Below, piece by piece: positions 1-6,107 of a DNA stretch of 13,234 bases. The position numbers were made by a program, and so were the translations under genes. A model generated the notes under the pieces. That model had not been told where the DNA came from. It was given only the letters and a program-made list of their open reading frames with translations, and ran no database searches. Positions within the stretch are counted from its first letter, which is position 1; each line of letters begins with the position of its first letter. Source of the stretch: CAISIP01 sp038247175 (GTDB lineage: Bacteria > Pseudomonadota > Gammaproteobacteria > Burkholderiales > Burkholderiaceae_C); contig JBBRVD010000106.1 of NCBI GenBank assembly GCA_038247175.1, positions 1 to 13,234 of the forward strand, written 5' to 3'.

Positions 1-142
1 CAGGCGGAGATCCAGGGCCAGAGGGGGGCCGCGCTCGACACCTGTCTTCTATCCGACAAGGTCAACAGTCATCGATTGCGCATTCTGACGCAGGATGATG
101 CGGCATTTGATGCACGGAGGCGGACATGCGAAGCACCATCAT

Positions 143-217
143 GATCAGGCGATCAGGCGATCAGGACGATCAGGCGATCAGGACGATCAGGACGATCAGG
201 CGATCAGGCGATCAGGC
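143..217. repeat. Tandem repeat of nine 8/9-bp GATC-containing units
   Basis: Nine head-to-tail units are present, either GATCAGGC (8 bp) or GATCAGGAC (9 bp), in the order 8-8-9-8-9-9-8-8-8. All share GATCAGG and differ by one inserted A before the last C. Because lengths 8 and 9 are mixed, no reading frame is kept across the array, which argues against a coding role. It contains nine GATC sites in 75 bp. The near-perfect identity suggests recent expansion by slippage, so the copy number probably varies between strains (inference). Whether it binds any protein cannot be seen from the sequence. Confidence 0.9.
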
Positions 218-340
218 GATGGCTCTCGCGGCTGCGGGAGTGGAGAAGTCCGAATTGATTCGGCCGTGCGTGCTAGCCCTCATCCAGCGCCAGACGGCCC
301 GTCGGCTGGCCGCGCTGATGCAACCGGCAAACGGCAAACG

Positions 341-357
341 GCAGTTGACCCAACTGC
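341..357 (-). terminator. Possible weak terminator hairpin of the PXPV gene
   Basis: A perfect 7-bp stem GCAGTTG / CAACTGC with a 3-nt loop lies about 50 nt past the PXPV stop codon. On the minus strand it is followed by CGTTTGCCGTTTG, which is only a broken T-rich tail. It could mark the 3' end of that transcript, but the stem is short and the tail poor. Confidence 0.3.
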
Positions 358-409
358 GTATCCGGCATCGAGCGGTCCTTCATCGGGCCGCACGGCCGTG
401 TTTGCAGGG

Positions 410-871
410 TCAGTCCCGGTGCCGGCCCTGTTTGTTTCCATGACCTTTGCGCCCAGGGTGTTCATGCAGATACTCACGTTCCCATTGAGCGCGGCGCCAG
501 CCGTGTTCTTGCCCGTAGTAGTGACGATGATTGGGCGGTTGCAGGAACACCGGTCGGGGTTGGATAAACACAGGCGCCGGCTGCACATAGAACGGATGTG
601 TTTGCATGAACACCGGCCGGGGTTGGCTAAACACAGGCGCCGACTGCACATAGTACGGACGTGGTTGCACGAACACCGGCCGCGGCTGGACAACCCCATA
701 CGGTGGTGGCACATGGACCGGTGCGGCGTAACCATGGGCCCCGGGCGCATGGATGCCGATCGAGAACGTGACATCGCTGCGTGCGTGCGCGCTCGATGCC
801 GCGCTCATGGCCAGGTAGACCAGTGCAGTAGTGGCGACCACCAGTTGGCGGGAGGAGAGGAAGGACGGCAT
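410..871 (-). CDS. Secreted PXPV-repeat protein
   Basis: A 153-aa protein of unknown function. Residues 1-30 form a Sec signal peptide ending in SAHA, so the product is probably periplasmic or surface-exposed. Residues 62-113 contain a 21-residue unit (QPRPVF.Q..P.YVQ.APVF) repeated two and a third times. This matches the PXPV repeat family known from Burkholderiales. The C-terminal part is rich in His, Arg and Gly. The ATG start follows AAGGAG (880-885) with an 8-nt spacer. The promoter at 902-936 carries a PhoP-like box, so expression is probably controlled by the PhoP/PhoQ pair encoded just upstream. The family's molecular role is unknown; an envelope role is inferred from export and context. 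Confidence 0.85.
   Translation of the reverse strand: MPSFLSSRQLVVATTALVYLAMSAASSAHARSDVTFSIGIHAPGAHGYAAPVHVPPPYGVVQPRPVFVQPRPYYVQSAPVFSQPRPVFMQTHPFYVQPAPVFIQPRPVFLQPPNHRHYYGQEHGWRRAQWEREYLHEHPGRKGHGNKQGRHRD
533..688 (-). repeat. 63-bp repeats inside the PXPV gene
   Basis: On the plus strand the block starting AACACCGG recurs at 546, 609 and 672, an exact 63-bp period. It encodes the 21-residue units at residues 62-82, 83-103 and a partial third. Identity is high at DNA level as well as protein level, which points to duplication rather than convergence. The period is a multiple of three, so copy number can change without breaking the frame. Confidence 0.9.
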
Positions 872-901
872 GGCAGAGGCTCCTTGGTTGGTGTAGCTTT
901 G

Positions 902-936
902 ATGGTGCTACCGCCTAACTGAACCCAGCCTGAACC
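902..936 (-). promoter_or_regulatory. PhoP-box-like promoter of the PXPV gene
   Basis: On the minus strand, GGTTCA-GGCTG-GGTTCA (936 to 920) is a perfect hexamer repeat with an 11-bp period. It is followed by 12 bp and CACCAT (907 to 902), a candidate -10. The start codon lies 30 nt beyond. The enterobacterial PhoP box is also two direct hexamers, (T/G)GTTTA, separated by 5 bp, and in one class it sits about 12 bp before the -10. The same arrangement recurs at 3921-3955. The -10 matches TATAAT at only three of six positions, as expected for an activator-dependent promoter. Binding by PhoP is inferred. Confidence 0.7.
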
Positions 937-987
937 AAAACGATTGATTGCGCTTCGCGCCGAAGGTCCGTAGCGCCGCCCCTGGGT

Positions 988-2343
988 TCACGGTGCTGGC
1001 AATGTGATCTCGACCCGTGCGCCACCCCATGCGCAGCGGGTGAGTTGCAAGTGGCCCTGGTGGCTGCTGACCAGGTCATTGACCACGGCCAGGCCGACGC
1101 CATGGCCGGGTACTTTTTCGTCGGCGCGCACATGCAACTGCAGCACCGATGCCGTGTTCTCGGGGAAGCCCGGGCCGTCGTCATCGACGCGGATCGTGAG
1201 TCCCTGCACCCCCTGCGACACCTGCACCGCGACACGGTGTACGGCCCACTTGGACGCGTTGTCCATCAGGTTGCCCAGGATCTCGAAGGCGTCCCCTTCG
1301 TCGATGCGCCACTCCAGGTCGTCCCGGCAGTCCAGCGTGAATGCCAGCTTCTTGCCGGCATGCACCTTGGCCAGCGCATCGCGCACGCGCGCCAGGATCG
1401 GTGCCAGGCGCAGATACGGGACGAAACGCGCCGAGCCGATGGCCCCAGCGCGGCCAAGCTGGTGTTGCACGATGTCGTCCATGCGCTGGACCTGCTCAGC
1501 CACCGTGGCGCGCAACGGCCCGGGATCGTCCGCCGCGCCGCGCAGCACGGCCAGTGGTGTTTTCAAGCTGTGCGCAAGGAAGCTCAGCGCCTCCTTGAAG
1601 CGGGTCTGGCGCACCCGCTCCTGGCGGATCAGGGTGTTGAGGTTGTCGGTGAGCGCCGCGATCTCGCTCGGATAGTGCTGCTGCACCTCCACCTGCTCAC
1701 CGCGTTCGATGCGCTGGATCTCACCCGTCACCCGGCGCAGCGGTGACAGGCCCCAGTGCAGCAGCGCGGCTTGTGACAGCAGCAGCAAGAACCCGGCGCC
1801 GCCGAGCCAGGTCCACAGTGTGCGGGCAAAGGCGGCTACTTCGCGCTGAAAGGCTGCGTCGTCTTCCAGCACCGAAACCGTCAGCGGTACCGCCTGGTTG
1901 CCCAGCACCCAGCGCACGCCATACGCCACCGCCAGGTAGTCGCGTCCGCCGGCGCCGGTCGTCTCGAAGCGCCATTGACCCACCGCAACCTCTTGCAGGA
2001 ACGGTGCGCTGGCGTTCAGGCTGGAGCTCGAGCGCCATTGCGTGTCGCGCGCCAGGTTGCGCACGCTGGCGTACAGGCCCGAGCCCGGCAATGACAGGCG
2101 CGGCTCCGGAAAAGATGGCGGCATCACCAGTGTGCCATCGGTATCAACCTCGGTACCGGCCAGCAGCAGGTAGACCGTGCCTTGCAGCTGCGCGAAATGG
2201 GAAGCCCGCACGCTGTCGGTATGCGCACGTTGCACGGCCCATCCGGCTGCGGCGATGAAGGCGACCAGCACCAGTGTCGCGCCCGCGGTCAGGCGGGCAC
2301 GAATCGACTGGCCCAGGATGCGCTGCAGCATGCGGTGTGTCAT
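988..2343 (-). CDS. phoQ: PhoQ-type sensor histidine kinase
   Basis: A 451-aa inner-membrane sensor kinase. Transmembrane helices lie near residues 17-37 and 174-196 and enclose a periplasmic sensor of about 135 residues. A HAMP-like linker follows. The H-box reads AHSLKTPLAVL with phospho-acceptor His258, very close to the PhoQ H-box. The N-box has E354, N358 and N362, and the ATP-lid boxes are DDDGPGFP (387-394) and GHGVGLAVV (about 413-421). All catalytic elements are intact. It lies 55 nt downstream of the response-regulator gene on the same strand, so it should phosphorylate that protein. In the PhoQ family the signals are low divalent cations, acid or antimicrobial peptides; the signal here is unknown. 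The start is set by ATG at 2343, with a weak Shine-Dalgarno (GAGG). Confidence 0.88.
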   Translation of the reverse strand: MTHRMLQRILGQSIRARLTAGATLVLVAFIAAAGWAVQRAHTDSVRASHFAQLQGTVYLLLAGTEVDTDGTLVMPPSFPEPRLSLPGSGLYASVRNLARDTQWRSSSSLNASAPFLQEVAVGQWRFETTGAGGRDYLAVAYGVRWVLGNQAVPLTVSVLEDDAAFQREVAAFARTLWTWLGGAGFLLLLSQAALLHWGLSPLRRVTGEIQRIERGEQVEVQQHYPSEIAALTDNLNTLIRQERVRQTRFKEALSFLAHSLKTPLAVLRGAADDPGPLRATVAEQVQRMDDIVQHQLGRAGAIGSARFVPYLRLAPILARVRDALAKVHAGKKLAFTLDCRDDLEWRIDEGDAFEILGNLMDNASKWAVHRVAVQVSQGVQGLTIRVDDDGPGFPENTASVLQLHVRADEKVPGHGVGLAVVNDLVSSHQGHLQLTRCAWGGARVEITLPAP

Positions 2344-2398
2344 GCCTCGCTCGCGCGAGACAGCAGCAGATTGCGCGCAGGCACCTGACCGGGCGGGC

Positions 2399-3070
2399 TC
2401 ATGTGAGCCTGAATCGATAACCCCGCCCCCGCAAGGTTTCGATCGGCATCAAGCTACCGGTCGGATCCAGCTTGCGGCGCAACCGGCCGATCAGCACCTC
2501 CAGCACATTGCTGTCGCGGTCATCGTCGTGCGGATAGAGATAGTCGGACAGCTCTTGTTTGCCCACCACGCGCGGACGAGCGCGCATCAGGTACTCCAGC
2601 ACGCGATACTCGAACCTGGTCAGGTCCACCGGCGCGCCGTCAAGCCGGACCTGCTGCGCCGGAAAATCGATCGCCAGCGGCCCCAGCGTGAGCACGTCCG
2701 AGGCGGCCTGGGTCGCGCGGCGCAGCAGCGCCTTTAGGCGCGCCGCCAGCTCCGGGTATTCGAACGGCTTGACCAGGTAGTCGTCGGCGCCGGCCTCCAG
2801 TCCGGTCACCTTGTCCTGCCAGCTGGCGCGGGCGGTCAGGATCAGGATCGGCAGCGTGCGGCCGTCGGCGCGCAGTCGCTGCACGATGGTCAACCCGCCC
2901 ACCTTGGGCAGTCCCAGGTCGACGATGGCCAGGTCCAACGGATACTCGCGCGCCTGGTGCAGACCGTCTTCGCCGTCGGCAGCCTGGTCGACGCGGTAAC
3001 CGTCGGCTTCGAGCCGGCGCGCCAGCGTGAGCCGCAGCGGGGCTTCGTCCTCGATCAACAGCAGGCGCAT
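2399..3070 (-). CDS. phoP: PhoP-type response regulator
   Basis: A 223-aa OmpR/PhoB-class regulator. The receiver domain (1-115) has the acidic pocket E7/D8, phospho-acceptor D51, T79 and K101. The C-terminal winged helix (about 125-223) binds DNA. Stretches such as LTARASWQDKV and the LYP...RDSN...GRLRRKL region match the PhoP subgroup more closely than other OmpR-class regulators. It follows the PepSY gene by 15 nt and precedes phoQ, so they are likely co-transcribed. Two direct-repeat sites with an 11-bp period (920-936 and 3939-3955) lie before flanking genes and are its probable targets. The 3939-3955 site would also make the operon autoregulated. QseB or PmrA would be alternative names; PhoP fits best. 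Confidence 0.88.
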   Translation of the reverse strand: MRLLLIEDEAPLRLTLARRLEADGYRVDQAADGEDGLHQAREYPLDLAIVDLGLPKVGGLTIVQRLRADGRTLPILILTARASWQDKVTGLEAGADDYLVKPFEYPELAARLKALLRRATQAASDVLTLGPLAIDFPAQQVRLDGAPVDLTRFEYRVLEYLMRARPRVVGKQELSDYLYPHDDDRDSNVLEVLIGRLRRKLDPTGSLMPIETLRGRGYRFRLT

Positions 3071-3085
3071 GGGTGCACTCTGGCC

Positions 3086-3355
3086 CTAGTTGCCGCGGCC
3101 GTTGCCTGCGTCGATGAACACCACCCGCACCTCGCCATTGGGCGTCACGACCTTCACGCGCCATACCATCCGGCGGCCCGACTCGGCTTTTTCCACCGAC
3201 AACACGCGGCCGCCGGTTTGGCGCTGAGCCGCCGCGGCAGCCTGGTCGCGGCTCATCTCGGCCCAGGCTGGTGCGGCCAGCGTCAGCGCCAGGACACAGC
3301 TGGCGAACACACGGCAGACGGGCTGCATTCGACGGTTCGCAGTGGCAGGGATCAT
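3086..3355 (-). CDS. Small exported PepSY-domain protein
   Basis: An 89-aa protein with an N-terminal signal peptide (hydrophobic core VFASCVLALTLAAPAWA, cut near residue 32). A single PepSY-like domain of about 55 residues follows: a helix (SRDQAAAAAQRQTGG), then strands with RVLSVEKAE, WRVKVVTPNGEVRVVFIDAGNG. PepSY proteins are periplasmic and are often encoded beside PhoPQ-like two-component systems, where they are thought to modulate sensing or protease activity. The start is uncertain: ATG at 3355 or ATG at 3328, neither with a clear Shine-Dalgarno. It lies 20 nt after the glycine-zipper gene and 15 nt before phoP, so it is probably part of one operon. Confidence 0.8.
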   Translation of the reverse strand: MIPATANRRMQPVCRVFASCVLALTLAAPAWAEMSRDQAAAAAQRQTGGRVLSVEKAESGRRMVWRVKVVTPNGEVRVVFIDAGNGRGN

Positions 3356-3375
3356 TGCGGCATCGTACTACCGCG

Positions 3376-3891
3376 TCATCGCACCAGCGGATCCACCGAC
3401 ACCCGCACCTGCATGCGCTGACCCGGATCCTGCGGCATCAGCGCAGTGAACGACTGGCCGAGGTATTCGTAGTTGACCTGGTAACCGGTCAGGCGCTGCT
3501 GCAGCTCGTTGACCGTCTGGCAGCTCTGCACCTGGCGCGGTACCTGCTCGTAGCGCTCGCCGCGGCGCTCGCCATTGCTGACCCGGTCGCCGGTGAAGGC
3601 GCCGACCACGGCGCCCAGTGCGGTGGCCGCCTCGCGGCCATGCCCCTTGCCCACCTGGTTGCCCAGCAGCGCACCCGCGACACCGCCGATCACCGCGCCG
3701 CCGTAGCCGCCCCGGTCCTCGATGCGACGGGACTCGTTGATCCACTGGCTGCTGCACTGCTGCCGTGGCACGGTCACGGTTTCGTATTGCGGCTGAACGC
3801 TGCGCACGCGCGCCGTATCGACATAGCTATCGGCGTGTGCAGTCAGTGCCGAAGTCGCCATCAGCGGGGCGAGAAGAAAGAAACGGTTCAA
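3376..3891 (-). CDS. YcfJ-like glycine-zipper envelope protein
   Basis: A 171-aa exported protein. A signal peptide (about 1-20, ending TAHA) has no lipobox Cys, so it is not a lipoprotein. Residues 61-101 form a glycine-zipper pair of hydrophobic segments (GGYGGAVIGGVAGALLGNQV, then ALGAVVGAFTG). Flanks resemble E. coli YcfJ: ETVTVPRQQC before the zipper and a second Cys in QSCQTV after it. C46 and C124 are the only cysteines and may pair. Glycine-zipper proteins are membrane-associated; SlyB, another one, belongs to the enterobacterial PhoP regulon. The start is TTG, supported by AGGAG 6 nt upstream; the next in-frame ATG (codon 11) would lose the signal-peptide n-region. A PhoP-box-like promoter at 3921-3955 precedes it. 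Confidence 0.82.
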   Translation of the reverse strand: MNRFFLLAPLMATSALTAHADSYVDTARVRSVQPQYETVTVPRQQCSSQWINESRRIEDRGGYGGAVIGGVAGALLGNQVGKGHGREAATALGAVVGAFTGDRVSNGERRGERYEQVPRQVQSCQTVNELQQRLTGYQVNYEYLGQSFTALMPQDPGQRMQVRVSVDPLVR

Positions 3892-3897
3892 GGAAAT

Positions 3898-3902
3898 CTC
3901 CT
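3898..3902 (-). promoter_or_regulatory. Shine-Dalgarno that sets a TTG start
   Basis: AGGAG on the minus strand lies 6 nt before TTG at 3889-3891, an ideal distance. It makes TTG the best initiation codon for the glycine-zipper protein. Confidence 0.7.
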
Positions 3903-3920
3903 GGGGTTGGGATAGAGCGT

Positions 3921-3955
3921 ATGGTGCGCCGGCCTGCGTGAACGCAGGCTGAACG
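3921..3955 (-). promoter_or_regulatory. PhoP-box-like promoter of the glycine-zipper/PepSY/phoPQ operon
   Basis: On the minus strand, CGTTCA-GCCTG-CGTTCA (3955 to 3939) is a perfect hexamer repeat with an 11-bp period. Twelve bp later comes CACCAT (3926 to 3921) as the candidate -10, and the TTG start follows after 29 nt. The 16-base core matches the site at 920-936 at 14 of 16 positions, and spacing to the -10 and length to the start codon are nearly identical. The half-site also overlaps an imperfect palindrome (GCCTGCG.../...CGCAGGC, about 3932-3949), which could instead belong to a transcript end of the DMT gene. Confidence 0.68.
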
Positions 3956-3968
3956 GAATGCCATTCGC

Positions 3969-3994
3969 AGCCTGCGGGCGCAGGCCTGCAGGCT
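3969..3994 (-). terminator. Possible hairpin at the end of the DMT transporter gene
   Basis: AGCCTGC (3969-3975) and GCAGGCT (3988-3994) form a perfect 7-bp stem beginning at the stop codon of the transporter; the GC-rich loop can fold into a smaller inner stem. No T tract follows on the minus strand, so Rho-independent termination is doubtful. Confidence 0.3.
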
Positions 3995-4893
3995 CAATCC
4001 GCCAGTGGCACGTTGCGTGGTTGGCGCGTCTGCCGCATCTGCCAGCCAAGGTGGGTGAGCAGTGCTGTGATGACGATGGCGCCACCGACCAGCGTGCGTC
4101 CCACTGGAACCTCACCATGGACCAGCCAGACCCAGACCGGTCCGAGCACTGGTTCGGCGGTGCTGATCAGCGCCGAGACGGCGGCCGGCAACAGGCGCAC
4201 CCCGGTGACGAAGAACATCATGCCCAGGGCCAGGTTCAGTGCGCCGAACACGAACAACCAGGCCGCGTCCGCCGCGCTGACGCGCAACGAGCCGGCGAAG
4301 ACGAAACCGACCACCAGCGTGATCAGCGTACCCAGGCAGACCGCCGGCATCATGCGCACATGGGCATTGCGGCGAGTCAGCACGGTCGCCAGTGCAAAGG
4401 CCAGGGCGATCAGCACGGCCAGGCCGTCGCCCAGGGGCGATACGGTTCCGTCCAGCGAGTCAGAGACCATCACCGTGACGCCAACCATCACGGCGCCAAT
4501 CGCGACCCAGGTGTTGGCACTGACGCGTTCGCGAAACAGCAGGAACATCAAGAGCGCTGCGAACAGCGGCGAGCCGGCCTGCATCAGCAGGATGTTGGCC
4601 ACCGTGGTGTGCGAGAGTGCGACGATGAACGCGGTCGATGCCGTGGCGAAACACAGGCCGACGCCGATACCGGCCCAGCCCATGTCGCGGAACAGCGTTG
4701 CCGTGCCCCGCACGCCGTCGCGTTTGAACATGAAGCCGAGCAGGAACACGGCGGCGCAGACCGAGCGCCAGAAGATGATGGTCCAGCTGTCGGTGACGCT
4801 CAGGAAGCGCGCGATCGCGCCACCAAAGCTCCAGACTGCAGCGGCGCCGAAAACCAGCCACGCGCCGCGCGCATCGATACCAGCCGATGCCAT
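3994..4893 (-). CDS. DMT-superfamily (EamA) transporter
   Basis: A 299-aa inner-membrane protein with about ten hydrophobic helices arranged as two EamA repeats (roughly residues 12-143 and 156-287), the normal size and layout for drug/metabolite transporters. Typical family stretches include FWRSVCAAVFLL in the first repeat and AVSALISTAEPVLGPVWVW in the second. The second is characteristic of EamA helices 8-9. The substrate cannot be read from sequence; family members export amino acids, metabolites or nucleotides. It starts 13 nt downstream of the glyoxalase I stop, so the two are probably co-transcribed. Nothing appears truncated. Confidence 0.85.
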   Translation of the reverse strand: MASAGIDARGAWLVFGAAAVWSFGGAIARFLSVTDSWTIIFWRSVCAAVFLLGFMFKRDGVRGTATLFRDMGWAGIGVGLCFATASTAFIVALSHTTVANILLMQAGSPLFAALLMFLLFRERVSANTWVAIGAVMVGVTVMVSDSLDGTVSPLGDGLAVLIALAFALATVLTRRNAHVRMMPAVCLGTLITLVVGFVFAGSLRVSAADAAWLFVFGALNLALGMMFFVTGVRLLPAAVSALISTAEPVLGPVWVWLVHGEVPVGRTLVGGAIVITALLTHLGWQMRQTRQPRNVPLAD

Positions 4894-4906
4894 GATCGGA
4901 TCCGGC

Positions 4907-5287
4907 TCAGCGCTGGATCAACTCGACCTTGTAGCCGTCCGGGTCAGTGACGAAGGCGATCACCGTTGTGCCGCCCTTCACCGGTCCGGCCGCGCGGGTC
5001 ACGTTGCCACCGGCGGCCTTGATGCGTTCACAGGCGGCGTAGGCGTCTTCCACCTGCAGCGCGATATGGCCATAGGCAGTGCCCATGTCGTAGTGGTCCA
5101 CGCCGTGGTTGTAGGTCAGCTCCAGCTCGGCATGGTCCGGGTTGGAGCCGTAGCCGACGAAGGCCAGGGTGTACTTGTATTCCTGGTTTTCCGAGGTGCG
5201 CAGCAATTGCATGCCCAGGACCTGGGTATAGAAATCGATCGAGCGTTGCAGGTTGCCAACGCGCAGCATGGTATGGAGCAGTCGCAT
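4907..5287 (-). CDS. gloA: Lactoylglutathione lyase (glyoxalase I)
   Basis: A 126-aa cytosolic enzyme that isomerises the glutathione hemithioacetal of methylglyoxal to S-lactoylglutathione, the first step of the glyoxalase pathway. The four metal ligands of E. coli GloA are present at identical positions (H5, E56, H74, E122). The usual opening MRLLHTMLRVGN is intact. The short form without insertions is the nickel/cobalt-type enzyme. I chose ATG at 5287 because it gives the conserved numbering; an in-frame GTG at 5326 would add 13 residues without family support. Neither start has a good Shine-Dalgarno. The next gene, a DMT transporter, follows after 13 nt. Confidence 0.93.
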   Translation of the reverse strand: MRLLHTMLRVGNLQRSIDFYTQVLGMQLLRTSENQEYKYTLAFVGYGSNPDHAELELTYNHGVDHYDMGTAYGHIALQVEDAYAACERIKAAGGNVTRAAGPVKGGTTVIAFVTDPDGYKVELIQR

Positions 5288-5400
5288 GGAGGGGGTGACT
5301 TCGTGGTGGGTTGCTGGGAAGTTCACCCGGCGTGCATCGCAGGGGCTGCGGTTGCGACGGGTGCAGCCTCAAATTGTGGCACGTCGGCGCGCGATGCGAC

Positions 5401-5847
5401 TTAAACAGTCTTGCCAGCCCGCGGCAGCAACACGCATCCACCGATGCGCCAGCTCTTGTCGTCCTGGCGTTGCAAGCGATAGATGGCCACCCAGGTCGAG
5501 CCTGACTGGTCGGTCATATGCACCGGCTGCACCAGTTCCTGGTCTGCCACTTCAGGCTTGAGAAAGGTCACCGATGCAGGCCGATAGACCACCGGGTAAG
5601 AGCCGCGCACCATGCGGATGAACACTGCCGCGGAGCCGAACATCTGGCGCAGGGCGGGGCTCGCGTAACCAAACGCCTGCTCGGCGTCGTCGGACGCAAA
5701 AGCGGCCAGTTGCGCGCGCACGACTTCCTGCGCCGCACGCACATCGTGAGGCGGGACGTTCGGGCTGGCGCCCTGTGCGTGGGCCGGCAGCAGGCTGGCG
5801 CCAGTCAGTGCCAGCAGCAGTGAGAACAGGGACAGCAGGCGGGTCAT
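5401..5847 (-). CDS. Exported DUF4864-type protein
   Basis: A 148-aa protein with a clear signal peptide (MTRLLSLFSLLLALTGASLL..AHA, cut near residue 24). The mature part begins with a helix-rich segment (VRAAQEVVRAQLAAFASDDAEQAFGYAS) and continues with alternating strands ending WRIGGCVLL. This pattern resembles the DUF4864 family, whose function is unknown; I assign it by eye. It is probably periplasmic. The ATG at 5847 follows AGGAG with a 5-nt spacer, which favours it over the longer open frame upstream. It is divergent from the phasin-like gene, with 260 bp between them, and lies 113 bp upstream of gloA. Confidence 0.78.
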   Translation of the reverse strand: MTRLLSLFSLLLALTGASLLPAHAQGASPNVPPHDVRAAQEVVRAQLAAFASDDAEQAFGYASPALRQMFGSAAVFIRMVRGSYPVVYRPASVTFLKPEVADQELVQPVHMTDQSGSTWVAIYRLQRQDDKSWRIGGCVLLPRAGKTV

Positions 5848-5915
5848 GGGGGCTCCTTGAGTCTGGGGTTGCCGGATCATGCCCCGGAATTCATTTCCGC
5901 GCCGCGCCGGTACAT

Positions 5916-5939
5916 CCAACACCAGGCAAGTCGTGTTGG
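5916..5939. promoter_or_regulatory. Operator-like perfect dyad
   Basis: CCAACAC (5916-5922) and GTGTTGG (5933-5939) are perfect inverted arms with a 10-bp spacer, so half-site centres lie 17 bp apart. The dyad sits in the divergent region between the DUF4864 and phasin-like genes, 69 bp from the former's start. Size and position suit a dimeric repressor or activator. No regulator gene is adjacent. Confidence 0.4.
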
Positions 5940-5981
5940 CATCTGCAACCCGTTTGCCGTGCGGCCCGACCCGTCGCGCAT

Positions 5982-6000
5982 CGCCCGTGGCCAACGGGCG
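5982..6000. other. Perfect GC-rich hairpin in the divergent intergenic region
   Basis: CGCCCGT (5982-5988) and ACGGGCG (5994-6000) pair perfectly around a 5-nt loop GGCCA. No T tract follows on either strand, so it is not a standard terminator. It may be an operator or an RNA structure in a 5' leader. Confidence 0.35.
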
Positions 6001-6047
6001 CCCGCAATGCTGAACGGCACCCCCGCGGCCCGGACCGGTGGCGGGCG

Positions 6048-6053
6048 GATAAT
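6048..6053 (+). promoter_or_regulatory. Possible -10 element of the phasin-like gene
   Basis: GATAAT matches TATAAT at five of six positions and lies 55 bp before the start codon. No acceptable -35 is seen 16-18 bp upstream (the region is GC-rich), so the promoter would need an activator or another sigma factor. Confidence 0.3.
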
Positions 6054-6107
6054 GGCAAGGCCTACCCATCCAGTGGCCTTCGCCACCAACCTGAACAGGA
6101 GCCAGCC

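Larger units (their letters stand above)
1..409. other. Left-edge region without a convincing gene
   Basis: No recognisable gene lies here. One plus-strand frame is open from base 1 to a TGA at 142-144 (about 47 codons). It could be the tail of a gene starting outside the window, but its composition is not typical of a conserved protein and I recognise no motif. The rest holds the 8/9-bp tandem repeat at 143-217 and a small hairpin at 341-357 just past the end of the PXPV gene. Longer plus-strand open frames crossing the repeat are antisense to the PXPV gene or low in complexity, so I do not call them genes. Confidence 0.5.

Noticed and set aside
143..217. CRISPR-like array
   Set aside because: Units are directly adjacent and only 8-9 bp with no spacers, and there are no cas genes.
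95..922. Long plus-strand open frame
   Set aside because: It runs through the GATC repeat and is antisense to the PXPV gene, which has a signal peptide, a good ribosome-binding site and family repeats.
953..965. CTTCG-CGC-CGAAG hairpin as the phoQ terminator
   Set aside because: The stem is only 5 bp, and the nearest T run (TTTT) on the minus strand lies too far downstream.
3958..5404. Long plus-strand open frames opposite the transporter and gloA
   Set aside because: They are antisense to two well-supported genes and consist of low-complexity, Arg/Gln/His/Asp-rich or Ala/Thr-rich sequence typical of high-GC shadows.
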